This document shows, one piece after another, positions 1-12,359 of a stretch of DNA of 64,000 nt. A program made the position numbers and the translations under genes. The notes under the pieces are model-generated. The model worked only from the letters and a program-made list of their open reading frames with translations, did no database searches and was not told the DNA's origin. The stretch's first letter is position 1. Each line of letters opens with the position of its first letter. This DNA comes from Datisca glomerata (lineage: Eukaryota > Streptophyta > Magnoliopsida > Cucurbitales > Datiscaceae): NCBI GenBank assembly GCA_003255025.1, contig QANY01005768.1, forward strand, positions 1,066,805 through 1,130,804, written 5' to 3'.

Positions 1-2249
1 CGTTTGAGGGAATTAGAGTTTAGGAGGATTGATGCGAGATTATGCTATATTAGAAATGGCATTTCTTTACCAATATGACATTTTTGAGGGATGAGTGTGT
101 TGTCTTTCCATTTTGAAAATGACCCTAACTGTAAACGAATACTACTTGTTTTATCAATGTGGCGTGTTCTCGATGTTCTTCCTCCCTAAAATCACAATCG
201 CTTTATGTGACAAATGGAGCAACGTAAAAGGTAGCCTCCATAAGAATATCCTTGTAGATGCCATGACATGTGTGACTATAGCTACAATGAGCGACGAGTT
301 GACATTATCACTTCAACAAGGCATGTTGAGGTGGGATTACGTAGAGTCCACTGTCATCTAATCAAGAGTTATTTGAAGTGGACTCCACCTGAGAGCTCTC
401 TATAGATAGAGGCATTCCCCTCATAGTTAGGACTTTGGATTTTTGAATTCAATTGGATTTTTCTGCTCATTGGTCTTAGAAAAAATTCTTTAAATTCCTC
501 ATCCTAATAGCATTTTGTAACATTATACATGCTGACTCAAACTGATTGTCCTTCCGTCTTCAGATCCCAAACTCTACTTGTATAGGTTGTATTTAGCATT
601 TACTGAGATTAAATCACATTTATAATTACATGCATGTAACGTCACGGCCACACGGCCTTAACTTTTGAACACACTAATTAACAAGTTCATACAAATACGA
701 AGGCAAACTCACGTGGGTCTCTAATTCGTACTAACGGAAGTTGCAATTGAGATGGAGTGTTAGCGACCTGTGCAATGATTCCAACAGATTTGCGGAGTAG
801 TATATCTGTACACTCATTTCATGTACCCAACAAAAATAGAATACAATAGTGCCTTATACGGCAAACATAATATAATTTGGTAAGACCTTGATCGTTTAAA
901 ATATACTGTGCAACATTTTAGGGCTGAGTGATGCAGAATTCAGTGATGCCAACTATGGTTTACACAGCCAGATTGTCTTATGGAGGTGAATTTGTTATTC
1001 AATATTTCTATGAGTTGCGCATGAACATATTTTATTTCTATCAGTTTTATTTACTCACATGTATAACAATGAAGCTGCCCACATGGTGGCTCAATTTGTT
1101 GCATTGTCTTCTTCTATAAATACGGTGACAAAATTGTTAACATAAATCGTTAAATTTACACACTCATACTCTATATCGACTGACATCGAGTAACATTAAT
1201 CTTAATCTGCATTAATTTATAACTTTGCCTTATAAAAAAACAAATACTCAAAACTTAAAGCTTTGACAAAAACTTAAAAACAAATACTTAGTTTGATCGA
1301 GATCCTCCTTGGTTGGAAGAAGCTCTTGTTTAGCATTTTCTTTCGTTGTTTTCTGTTTTTTCCTTCTATATGTAGTTCCAGAAGGAAAAGAAAAGAGTAT
1401 TGTACTTCTATTCTAATCTAAGGACTGGATCATCCTAGTACCGTTATTGTGTCGTATCTTAGAATTTTTTTTATTTAAATTGCGATCAGATATAAGTTTA
1501 TACAAGTTTTGTAGAATAAATGATAAAAATCATATCAAAGGTGTTGATTTTTTTTATTTCATTTGACAAACGTCGAAAATTCAATTAAGTTACATAAATA
1601 AGATGAGTTCGCATACAGTTAATTTTAAAATTCAGAGACGAGATAGATTAACACAGTGATCAAGCCTCCATACTCAGAACATGAGGTTAAAAGTTCAAGT
1701 TGCATATCTCCCGATTCATATAAAATTTGTAAGATTGTCAATAAGAACAAGTTCATCATGCATGTATCTCAAATTGAACTCTTGCCATCAGTGATAGATC
1801 GATGCAGATCGTTCAACTATTGGTCTTTCCTTTGACAGATATGGCTCCTATGAGATGCATAATATTTTCACATATAATGGGTACTTCTATGGTACAAGTT
1901 CATGCATTGAGGAGAAAAAAGGAGACAATAAAATTATATTTCTCCCTCCTCCCCTCATCTCTCTGTCTGTATGCAAGATACTAAACGATTGACAGCCTCT
2001 TCCGTTGGTAATTTCTATCTGAAGATCAAATCAAACATAAAGAATGAGAAAATTGTGTCTATAGAAAGGAATTTGACTTGATGAATTCTCTCATTGAAGA
2101 ATTATATCAGTGCACTTGTTATTTAAAAGTAAAAATTCTCAAAAAATGCAGCGCAACCCATTAAAATTGGGTATTGATAGTTCTGAACATCATTAAAAGG
2201 TGAAAAAATGTCTAACAAATAGTCTTCTTCCATCATCAGCCACACAGAA
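1..2249. other. Intergenic, no gene recognised
   Basis: AT-rich DNA with only short open frames that resemble no family I know and show no convincing splice signals. The part next to 2249 should include the 3' untranslated region of the minus-strand KGD4-type gene. No terminal repeats or transposon domains were recognised. Confidence 0.5.
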
Positions 2250-4980
2250 TCAGATGCAGCCACCCAACTGCCAGCAGAGAGCATAAATGCATAAGTGTCT
2301 CACAAAGAAACAAATACCAAATGGAATCTAGAGTAAAACAAGGGGTTCCCAGCTCCTAAAATGACTTAATTATTCGGAACAATTATTAACTAGCAAAAAA
2401 TTCAAAGCTTAAACAAGGCTAAATCATCATTAACAATGTTAAGTTAGAATTATATGTAATGCACAAAAACAAAACATGCTTTCTCCTCGACACATGAGTT
2501 ACTAGTATTGTAGGCGATCTAACTCCTCATCATAATTCAAAAATACAAGTCACAACGTAACAAGCTTATTATCCTTTAGTCATCCCATGTTTAGTCAGTT
2601 GTTTGAAATATATAAAACAGGTGTCTTCGACCCCCCACCGCACCCCCCCCCCCCCCNCCCCCCCCCCCCCCCCCTAAAAAAAAAAAGAAAGAAATAAAAA
2701 AAGCAAAAAGGAAAAAATTATTGTAAAACAAAAATGAAAACAGTTTAAGACAAAAATAACCAGTGGGGTCATACATACCAAAATAGCCTCAATCTCCTCA
2801 TTTGACATAGGTGTTCTTTTGGGCTGAAGGGAAGCTTTCCCTCCAACCGTGTTAATCACGTTTGAACTAGAGAAGAAAGTTTGATCAGCCACTCCACTCG
2901 AAGATACTGCCTGAGTCTGAGAAGAAGAACCTGTAGGTATTTTACTTCCCTTGGTTAATCTTCAAAATCAATATGATACCAAAACAGACATTTAGGACTT
3001 ATCAATTATACTCAACTAACTAGCCAATACACAACTAACTAGCCAATACACATGGTGATTGCTCGACAGAGTTTGTAAGCACCAGTATGATACAGGTTGT
3101 TTTATTTCCCCAGAACATAGAGTGGAGAAAGTAGATATTTAAATATCCAGAAAAGCAGTCTGACATTCATTGACTTTAAAAGGAAATAAAAGTAGAATTT
3201 AATCATCCATACAAAATAAAGAATTGCCAGCAGAGGATATAAAAGCCATTTTTTATAGAGATTGAACTAAAGATATTCATTTCACATGAAGCGCACAAAA
3301 TGCAAACACGCATACATAGCATGGAAAATGACAATTTTAAAGCGAGTGTAGAATACAGAGATATTTTCACTTTCAGTAACCAATTCTTGAAACCATGAAT
3401 AAAACAATCAATTTGAGATAATTTCCTTTGCTGATTATGCGAATAACCTTCAGCCAAGAGGGTTAAGATCTGACAAGCACAAGTGCTTTTAGGGGGGGAA
3501 GTAAAAGCCCAAAAGTATTTTGATTCTAGCTAAAATGTTGGCACGGGAAGTTTTTTATCAACAAAATGCAGAAAGAAAGGCTTCATTTGTTCTACCATGT
3601 TATCGTGACCTATTTATTATGTGCTTAGGTCAAAATGTAAATGGCGAAAGTTAAACCTTGCCACCGAGTGTTCCAACTTCATTTCTTATAGAAAGCAGTC
3701 CTACTCTCGTCTACCTAATGACACAGAGAAAAATATATTAAACCCACATTCTTGACAAAATATAAATACATCTCTTCTAGAAAGCAGTCCTACCCTTGTC
3801 TCCCATATTGATACACAGACAAATATAGCAAACTCACATGCTCGATGAAATGTAAAAAAATAATACCATACTTTTGTATCTGACATTTTCCCTCACCCTT
3901 GTCCCTACTTAGGAACCAATTACTTGTATTAGCGAAACAGAAACTGTGCCTAGTTTACTTTATAACCTAAGAACCAACAACCTACTTAGAAAGCAATTGA
4001 AGTTTGTCTTCATAAAACCATATGTAAAAAATGCAAATCAAACATTCCGTCCGGTTCATCCGTCAATGAACATGACTAGCACACCAGCAAACCGGTTGAA
4101 CACAGTTATAGTTATAGTTATAGTTCTTTTACAAATTTATTAATAAAGTTATAGTTCTTTGCACCCTCTATTCCCTATAGATTTAAGCTTGCCACAAAAA
4201 TGCGCTAAAAGCGCTAAAACCAAATGGCATATGTATAGTATAATGTAACATTTTAGCGCTAAAACCAAATGGCATATGTATAGTATAATGTAACATGACT
4301 AAGACGAATCTCAATTTATTTTGCATCCTCATTGTGTCTTGGATCATTAGGTCACTAGGTATCTTCTACTCATCTCAACTTATGCCAGCACTAGTCATCT
4401 TATATAACATTTACTTCTTCCTGTATCTTTTTTTTTACAACTTGGGATTGGGGATTTGAATTTTGAACTTGGGACCTCCTATTTTGAGAAGATGTATGTG
4501 TACCAGTTGGGTTTACCCAAGCCACTTGTATCTAAGTTACAGTATTAACAAGGCAACTTGTGTCAACACAAGTTGGGATGAAAAGAAGATAGAAAATTAT
4601 TTGTTTACCAGGAATTCAAATTCACTAAAACTTATTAAATTTTCAAATGTATTTATCGATGAACTTGAATCTAGTAGCCTCGGATACAAGCTACCCTTTA
4701 TATTGAGAGAAACATGCATACCAATTCAGGCAATTTCATAAAGCTAAATATTAATAACCGAGAGAATCAAACAAGACAATCGCATATTTTCTCTCAATTT
4801 ATAGTATAATCAAGCAAACACTTTCCAGAATAAATTATTAAATTGTAACCGAAAATTTACAATATAAAGCAAAAAAGTCGATAAAAATTAGAAGCTGGGG
4901 AGATACAGACCGGTGGGGCTGGGACGTCTCTGGGGAAACTTAATGCGAGGGATCCTCTTCATTGCCTGCGCTCTACCCAT
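2250..4980 (-). CDS. KGD4: KGD4-type subunit of the mitochondrial 2-oxoglutarate dehydrogenase complex (3 exons)
   Basis: Exons on minus: 4980-4911, 2930-2779 and 2267-2250, all with GT-AG borders (donors at 4910/4909 and 2778/2777). Joined, they give an uninterrupted 79-residue protein ending in TGA at 2250-2252. The N-terminus carries a basic IKFPQRRP motif. A serine-rich linker follows, then GGKASLQPKR, then the C-terminal EEIEAILLGGCI. This order matches the Kgd4/YMR31 family, also called MRPS36, whose members tether the E3 subunit to the E1-E2 core of the 2-oxoglutarate dehydrogenase complex in mitochondria. A second in-frame ATG seven codons in (4962-4960) could also be used and begins MKRIPRIKF. 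Intron 1 is about 2.0 kb and intron 2 about 0.5 kb. The last coding exon has only 18 coding bases, so gene finders easily lose it. The splice model is read by eye; family assignment rests on motif order. Confidence 0.75.
2643..2674. repeat. Poly-C tract with one undetermined base
   Basis: About 32 C residues in a row, interrupted by the only N seen in the window (2657), followed by an A-rich run. It lies in intron 2 of the KGD4-type gene. The true length is probably uncertain because homopolymers are misread. Confidence 0.9.
3013..3050. repeat. Two-copy 19-bp tandem repeat
   Basis: CAACTAACTAGCCAATACA occurs twice in direct tandem inside intron 1 of the KGD4-type gene. Confidence 0.9.
3691..3858. 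repeat. Two-copy tandem repeat, period 89 bp
   Basis: Both copies begin GAAAGCAGTCCTAC (3691 and 3780) and stay recognisably similar to about 3858. They lie in intron 1 of the KGD4-type gene. Divergence suggests an old duplication. Confidence 0.8.
4210..4296. repeat. Perfect 42-bp direct repeat
   Basis: Two identical 42-bp copies (4210-4251 and 4255-4296) starting AGCGCTAAAACCAAATGGC, separated by TTT, in intron 1 of the KGD4-type gene. Identity implies a recent duplication or recent sequence conversion. Confidence 0.9.
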
Positions 4981-6556
4981 CTCTCTCTATCTCTCTAAGA
5001 ATCGGCGAAAAGGTTCTCGTGGAGCTAGAGCCAGAGGGTTATTCGACGGAGATGTCAACCGGGAAGGAAGACTAAAGGGTTTTGGGGAAAAAATGAATTT
5101 TTGAAAAAAACAAATCGAATAAATGCGCCAAGTCTTTGAAATCATGAATTCTAAGTCTTTTTTTATGAAACTATTTTTTTTTGCTTCTCCCCAGTAAAGA
5201 ACTCCAATCTCAAACAAATATTTTGATGGCAAAATAGTAAGAAAATATAACTTTCGGGTGGAGTTGTAAAAGTGATCGAATTATTTTTGTACAAAAATAG
5301 CCACCGTCATAAATAATTTATTTATCAAAAGTAAAGAGTGATAAATAAAATATTTATCATATTTTGGCCACTTTTTTAATAAAAAAAATTTCTGAACAGT
5401 TTTACAACTTGAACTAGGAAAGATGTTATTTTTGTAATTCTTCCATATTTCACCTTACTCAATTGTATTTGTCTAGATTTAAAAAAAAAATACTTAGCCG
5501 GCCAAGTAATTGTTATTTAAGAAACTTTATACATCTAGACAAGTTTAAATATAATTGTTTTAATAAACGTCAATCTTTCTAAAATTTAAGTAAATAACAA
5601 GTTACTATAATTGTCAATAATTATTAACCAAAATGTCATTAACCCATTTAGGAGTGTTTCAAATTAAAAGTAATTTAAAAATTAATCAATAAATATAAGA
5701 GTATATAATCATAAGATTTAAAATTTATACGCAATTAATTCAAACAATTATCTAATTAAGGATAAGAATATATAATCAACCAATTGGAATTTCTCTTTTT
5801 TTAATTCAAAATTTTTTCGGGTAGATATAAAATATATCATTAACTGACCATTTATCGCATTGCTTATATATAGGAACTCAATTATTAGTGAAAAAAAAAA
5901 CTTTTTGAATTCTAAATTTTGGAAGAAACCGCTAAAACACATATTAAAATCGAGACATTTTAAAAAAACACACAAACGTTCCCGCAAAAGGGAATTATTA
6001 CCAATATTCGAATCTTCCCAAAAACCAACTAATATCAATGGCAACCACCAAAATGTACTCAAAACCCTAACTACCATCATCACTCACATATTTTGAAATA
6101 TATCATTGGTTGACCACTTATCTCATTGTTATCACTTAATTATAGGTAGCCAATAATCTACTAATGAGAAACATGATCTAAAATGTATGTTGATTAATTA
6201 GTTATCTCATTGATTAAATATAGAGAGTCAATTAGTGTTGGAAACGAAAAAAAATGAATTTTAAAGGGTTAATTTCACAGACACTCTTCAACTTTAATCA
6301 TTTTTAAAGAGACCCATCAACATATTCTTAATTTACCCTTCAACTTCCATTATCCATCAAATACACCCTCTCTATTAGATTTTCCATCTTTTCCACGTTC
6401 ACGTGATCAATATTTGGATAATTTTTCCATTCCTTATACAAAGCACACGTTTTGATAGAAATAAAAAAACAAAACGTGCATTTTCTCTATACAAAGACAA
6501 AACACGCATTTTGATCAAAAGCCTTGAGGGAGGGTTATTGCAGAGGTGAAAAACTG
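4981..6556. other. Intergenic: KGD4-type promoter side, then AT-rich repeat debris
   Basis: The first few hundred bases should hold the 5' untranslated region and promoter of the KGD4-type gene; a CT-rich stretch flanks its start. From about 5250 the DNA is very AT-rich. A degenerate block near 5825-5880 recurs near 6095-6160 and 6190-6240. No coding region was recognised. Confidence 0.45.
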
Positions 6557-6566
6557 TTTTTTTTTT

Positions 6567-6640
6567 GTTAAAGTAGATCCCTACACTGACCATTTTGCAG
6601 AAATGTATCCAGCACTAATTTTCACTCACCCTGACTCCTG
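6567..6640 (+). repeat. Left terminal inverted repeat of the MULE
   Basis: It begins near GTTAAAGTAGATCCCTACAC and continues to CACTAATTTTCACTCACCCT. It matches the reverse complement of 15047-15121 with scattered mismatches. A T-run of 10 bases precedes it. Confidence 0.8.
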
Positions 6641-7064
6641 GTCCACTTTTCCTTCACGTTTTCACTTTTTTCCCTATTGACCTTCATACAAGTTGTCCAA
6701 TCAAATGTCATGATCTACTCACTTAACACTCAAAACCTCTCTACCCACCCCATCCCATTTCTCCTCCTTCGTATTTCATTTTTTCTACTTCTTCTTCATT
6801 TTCTTCTTCATTTCCTCTTTGTCTTCTTCATTCTTCGTCGTCTTTCTTCTTCCTGCAACAACAAAGATTTGCTAATTCTTCTTTCTGGAACAAGTACAAG
6901 TTTTGTTTTCTTCTTTCTGAAAATATTTACTTGTTTTCTTCCTTCTTTCATGGGTTTTTCACTTTCATGAGTTTTCTGAAAATATTTATTTGTTTTCTTC
7001 TTTCTGGAACGTTGTTTGAAGTTTATTTATTGTACAAGATCACTACAAATAATGGTGTAGTGTA

Positions 7065-7465
7065 AAATAAGGTCTACACGAGCCTCGTGTAGTCATCGTG
7101 TAGACTACACGCAAAGTACACGAGCTCCATGTAGACCTCGTGTATACTACACGATCACGGTGTGGTGCATCAGGAACTTCTTCAGCAGTTCACGAGCATC
7201 GTGTAGCATCTATTACACTAATCGAGGACTACACGATCATCGTGTAATGTACATGATGACCACATGATGATCGTGTACACTATGTGGTTACACTACACGA
7301 GCATCATGTAGTCATCATGTAGGGCTTATTACAATACATAAGGTCTACACGAAAACTACATTATGCTCGTGAAGGCCTCGTGTACACTACACGTTGACTA
7401 CAAGATGCCCGTGAAAGCCTCGTATACATCACACAATGGCCACACGATCATCGTGTAATATTCCA
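7065..7465. repeat. Palindromic repeat cluster 1 in the MULE
   Basis: About 400 bp of head-to-head copies of CTACACGA and TCGTGTAG, often as the dyad TCGTGTAGACTACACG with one central base. Spacers are irregular. It lies between the left terminal repeat and the transposase frame, where a 5' untranslated region or promoter would sit. Confidence 0.85.
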
Positions 7466-7549
7466 TTTCATTATGTATTCTTCTTGTACTGACTTTCTTC
7501 ATTGATGTATATACAGATATGTGTTAAGTTCGATTTTTTGTAATCCATG

Positions 7550-10126
7550 ATGGAGATTGGGTGAAAAATGGTACAACATAGTTTTTTAGTGGAGAGAAGA
7601 CCAAATTATTGGAGATATCTACTAACTGCACTTACCACGAGCTATTAGGTATATTGCATGAAGAACTCCAAATAGACCCCTCAAACTATGATATGTCCAT
7701 CAAATTTTTTAAAGAAGACATGCCCTCTACCCTCCTACAAAATTTTAAAGGATAGAGATCTATAATTTTTTTATTAAGGAGAATTGATCAAAATCACTTA
7801 GAAGCTCACTATTTATAAGTATCAAGCCTAAATTTTTTCCATCTCAAAACTCGATTCATCAAACCAAAATGTCACAACAATCTCAGGTTTCTAAAACTAT
7901 AGGGTTTTATCAAAGTTGGGTACCTGAAACAAAAATGTCACGACAACCTCTACATGAAAGCATTTCTCACTTTTAGAGTTTTGATCATTTTGAAATGAAC
8001 TATCATGATGATAATGTTTTTGGTCATGATGATTATAATTTTAGGATGAGGATGTTGATGTTGATGGAGATAATGATGATGATTTTAATCAGGGGGTGTA
8101 TGATGATGCAAACCGTGGAGATGACCATGATGAAGCCATGAGTGGAGACAACCATATAACAATTTCAGACTTGAATACTGGTGGTGAACCCGATACCACT
8201 TATCCATTGCCATTACAACATGATTTGAATGAACAACTTCCTAGGTCCGATGATCAACAGGCTGATTTGAATCAGCTTATAACAGCCACAATAAATATGG
8301 ATGATTTGTACAGCAATAAAACTGAGCTGCTTAAGGTTGCTCGTATGATGGCTATCTGAAAAAAATTTGAGTTTCAGATCTTCAAGTCAAGCCGGTCAAT
8401 ATTGATACTTATATGTGTTGAGAAAACATGCCAATGGAGGTTACGGGCCAGGAAATTGAAAATTGTCCATACTTCAAAGTTACAAAGTTCATCAATACAC
8501 ATACATGTACATTTGAAGTTTTGAGACATGAACACCATCATACTATATATTCATTGATTGGTCACTCTATACGTTCCAAATACATGGGTTTCGGTCGTAT
8601 ATATATGTCAAAAAATATAATTGAAGATGTTCGGCTTAATTTCAGTGTCAACATAGGTTACTATAAGACATGGAGGGCTAAGGAATATGCATTGAAATTA
8701 GTTTGAGGGTCTCCTAAAGACAATTATAGGATGCTCCCAGGATATTGTCACATGTTAGAATAAAAAAATCCAAGTGCTTATTTTTTATTTTTCCATCATA
8801 ATGTCTATAAGAGATACACGTACCTCGTGTAGTCTACATGATGATTGTACTCTGTCGATTTTAATACAATAATATTAAATATTTTTTAGGGACAACAACA
8901 CACATAGAGACCGATGACCATGACTATTTTAAATATTTTTTCATGGCTCTTAGACCATCTGTTTGTGGATTTTTCAGCTGTATATGACATGTCATTGTTG
9001 TTGACGCAACGACCTTAAAAGCCAACTACAAAGGGGTATTATTTGTTGCAACAACAACGGATGGGAGTAACCAAGTATATCCTATTGCATTTAGAATTGC
9101 ATAATCAGAAAATAATGATTCGTGGGAATGGTTCTTCTGTAAACTTTACGATGTAATAGGTGATCCAGAAGACTTGGTATTTATATCTGACAGGCATACA
9201 AGTATACTACATGTTATACATGTTGTTTTTCCTAATGCCCTTCATGGAGCTCGCATCTTTCATATGGGCCAAAATGCCAAATCAATTTATAAAAAGGAAG
9301 ATGTGGTTGCATTGTTTCTTAAAGCAGTAAAAGTATACCGCCAATCAGAATTTGATCGGCTGATGATTCATTTTATAGATTCATTTCTAGATATTTTACA
9401 ATACGTGTCGGTGCGTGGAGTTGAGAGGTGGGTACATTCCCGTTTTGATTGAAGGCAATACAATATAATGACTATAAACATCGCAGAATGTTTGAATGGG
9501 GTTTTGAAGGATGCTAGAAAGCTTCCCATTACATGCCTTATAGAACTATCTGTGACATGTTACAACGGTGGTTCTACGAATGACGGGCAGCTGCCTGTCA
9601 AATCACCTCGCATATAACAGATTGGGTTAAGACTGAGCTTAATAAGAAGCATATTGCATCACATACACTATCATTCTTTCCTTCTGACAACCATGAGTTT
9701 CGTGTTGCGGGTGGGGGTAGGGGAGCAATGGTAAACTTGCATCTTAAGACTTGTACGTGTAGAGAATTTGATCTTAATCAAATTCCATGTATGCATGTGT
9801 TGGCTGCATGTCGGTAGCACAATATTTTTACGTACAATATATGTTCAAGGTTCTACAAAAATGAGACTCTAATTGCTGCGTATGTAGAAATAATTCATCC
9901 TCTTAGGGATCAAGAAGATTGGGTCATCAACTAGGAGGTTCATGAAAAAGTGGTATTACCACTTACAACGAGGTGGCAAAGTGGTAGACCTAGGACAGAG
10001 AGAATTCTATCTAGAGGTGAGGAAGTAGTGAGAATGAAGTGTAAACGTTGTGGGCAAATTGGTCACAACCGACAAATGTGCAGAAATCCAATTCCTTTAT
10101 CTCAACGGGAAGACCAAGCCACTTAA
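7550..10126 (+). pseudogene. Decayed MuDR-type MULE transposase
   Basis: The frame can be followed from about 7550 through several stops and shifts. In order it has an N-terminal region with LLGILHEELQIDPSNYDMS (7640s); an acidic Asp-rich stretch (8050-8360); and the FAR1/MuDR N-terminal block with NCPYFKVTKFINTHTC (8460s). The DDE core follows, with the first Asp in HVIVVDATTLKANYKG (about 8988-9035), a WEWFFCKL segment, and a second Asp in FISDRH (about 9178). An NIAECLNGVLKDARKLP segment near 9480-9530 probably holds the catalytic Glu. Next come a SWIM-type C-x-C...C-x-H finger (about 9750-9815) and a CCHC knuckle CKRCGQIGHNRQMC (about 10036-10077), with stop TAA at 10124. Stops such as those near 8356, 8703 and 9452 show that it is inactive. 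Confidence 0.85.
8812..8856. repeat. Palindromic repeat cluster 2 in the MULE
   Basis: A short cluster: ACACGTACCTCGTGTAG followed by CTACATGATG. It splits two conserved blocks of the transposase, so it probably lies in an intron. Confidence 0.65.
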
Positions 10127-10220
10127 ACATAAATAATGACATTTGTAGACTTAAATTAAATATTAATATAGAAATATACTCGTGTTTGTTATTTAATAAT
10201 GTTACAAAGGGTATATTGCA

Positions 10221-10254
10221 TGAGAAGACTAAATTATTGGAGATATCTACTAAC
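10221..10254. repeat. Displaced copy of a transposase segment
   Basis: A 34-bp stretch beginning GAGAAGACTAAATTATTGG repeats transposase codons at 7594-7627. The 14 bp before it repeat 7648-7661, which in the transposase lies downstream. The order is therefore swapped, as expected at the junction of a former tandem duplication. Confidence 0.7.
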
Positions 10255-10267
10255 TGTCTGAATCCTA

Positions 10268-10620
10268 CAAGAGAACTTCACGGGATTCGTGTAGCAATCG
10301 TGTAGACTACACTAGAACTTCATGGGCATCGTGTAGACTACACGATGACTTCAGGGGCGTCGTGTAGTAATCGTGTAGATTAAACTAGAAATTTACGGGC
10401 ATCGTGTAGTAATCATGTAGACTAAACTAGAACTTCGAGGGTATCGTGTAGTAATCATGTAGACTACTCTACAACTTTACAGGCATTGTGTAGACTAAAC
10501 TAGAAATTCATGGGCATCGTGTAGTCATCATGTAGACTACACGATGGTTACACGAATCTCGTGTAGTTATCGTATAGATTACACAAGAACTTCACGAGCA
10601 TCGTGTAGTTATCATTTAAA
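10268..10620. repeat. Palindromic repeat cluster 3 in the MULE
   Basis: Repeated units of about 55-60 bp of the form ACTTCACGGGCATCGTGTAG followed by TAATCGTGTAGACTA. The full dyad TCGTGTAGACTACACGA is present near 10330. It lies between the 3' ends of the two convergent MULE genes. Confidence 0.85.
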
Positions 10621-11390
10621 TTTTATGACATTGTTAAATAACAAACGCAAGTATATTTCTATAATCCATAATTCACAATTTAATAAAATAAAAATCCATA
10701 AAATATATCCATATTATTTTGGTACAACATTGTCACGTTCAAATAACTCAATTGCAATTCGTCTTTGATATTTTGGCATTTGTTGTTGAGTTATTTCTTG
10801 GGGGTTCTTCCCATATGCGAGGGCTTCTACAAACTTAAGGGTAAATACCCCACAATCGAACTTACAAAACACATGAAATCAAAACCACAATTAAATAACA
10901 TGTATGAAATTTTAAATGGGCTTTCAAAAAAATGTATATTTCACTTACCCATTCTCTTGTTGTGAACACTTCATGATCTCATATTTCCACTCATCTTTCG
11001 GTTGAACCTCTTGTCTTCTCTCATAAATATTCATCATTTGAGCTAGCCAAGGGACAATCTTCATGAAAGGTTTCATTATTTCAATGTACAAAGAGCGTTG
11101 ATATGGCGTGTTCATGGAGTTATAAATACGAATATACTGGCCAATCAAATCAAGCTCAACCGCAATCCAATGACTGTGGTTCACATTCCTTGGAAAGATA
11201 ACATTATCTGACTGTTCCAGTTCCTTCCAAAACTTGCCTGCAAGCTGAGAACTAGGTACCAGAGCTTATCATCAACGTCAATATCCCAGCCCGCAGGATC
11301 TTGCTCAAACTCTGCCATTCAGCCAGACAAGTTCTCCTGAAATGTCACGAGGAAAAATTTAAATCTTCAATGTCAATAAAAATGGTCATG

Positions 11391-11615
11391 AAGTCTACAC
11401 GAGGCCCGTGAAGGTCTCGCGTAGTCTACACAAAATCTACATGAGGAGCGTGAAGGCCTCGTTTAGTCTAGACGGGTCAGTGAAGGCTTCGTGTAGTCTA
11501 CACGATAGAGCGTGAAGGCCTCGTGTAGTCTACACGAAGTTTACACGAGGTCAATGAAGGTCTCGTGTAGTCTACATGAAGTCAGGCCTTGTGTAGTCTA
11601 CACGAAGAATACTGG
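11391..11615. repeat. Palindromic repeat cluster 4 in the MULE
   Basis: A tandem-like run of units of about 45 bp combining GAAGGCCTCGTGTAGTCTAC with CACGA. It lies wholly within the intron between the 11743-11654 exon and the ULP1 His exon of the minus-strand gene. Confidence 0.85.
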
Positions 11616-11960
11616 TGTACAGTTCATTACGTTAAAAAAGAAATCATACTTACTTGCAGAAACAAATCACCAACACTGATTCTGACTTGAGGGTTGTATT
11701 CTTGCAAATTCTTCCTCATGAGCTCCAGATATGCATCGATATGCTACAATGTAAAAAATATTAGTTAAGATATTTATAATTATTTTAAATACCACATTAA
11801 AAAAGATTAGAAATAACTTCTTACATCTGACTCAAGCCATTGATAAAGTGAAGATACTAGTTTTTTGAACCAGGTAAGGTCAACGGTGCAAAATCCAACG
11901 TCTACTTTTTCGTTCCTGTACAAGGTAAGTATAGATCAAAGTTAGGTATACGATTGGTTT

Positions 11961-12051
11961 ACTACATGATTGTTACACGGACATTGTGTAAACATCGTAT
12001 AGTCTACACGATGTCATTGTAACCATCATGAATACTATACGAAGAAGAAGT
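11961..12051. repeat. Palindromic repeat cluster 5 in the MULE
   Basis: Degenerate copies of the ACTACACGA/TCGTGTAG unit inside the intron 11916-12076 of the minus-strand gene. Confidence 0.75.
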
Positions 12052-12359
12052 GTACAAAAAAAATTATAGAACTTACTTTTTCCTTGGGGAGGTGAACCAG
12101 GCTTTAAAACGGGCTTCATCCTCAAAAGATACATCACCATATGCTTGAAAATGTTTGAAGTCCATTTTGGCAACGATATTCTCATTAGCTTTTTTCCTTC
12201 GCTGCGTTTTCTTTTCAGCCTTTTCAGATTCCCAATTAGGTGACTCTAGGACCCGAGATCTTTTTATCTTCCTCTTACCAAGTTCACCAACGAAGACGAG
12301 CTCTTCTTCTTCTCCATTGTTGGACTGCTCCATTGATCGATCCAAATCCATCAATGCAG

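Noticed and set aside
95..361. Open frame of 88 codons at the window start
   Set aside because: No recognisable domain, no splice support, and composition close to AT-rich background.
2591..2776. Minus-strand open frame with a poly-Gly run
   Set aside because: It is a translation of the poly-C tract in the KGD4-type intron.
11391..11615. MULE repeat cluster as CRISPR array
   Set aside because: Spacing is irregular, units are dyads spread over introns, and the context is a plant transposon.
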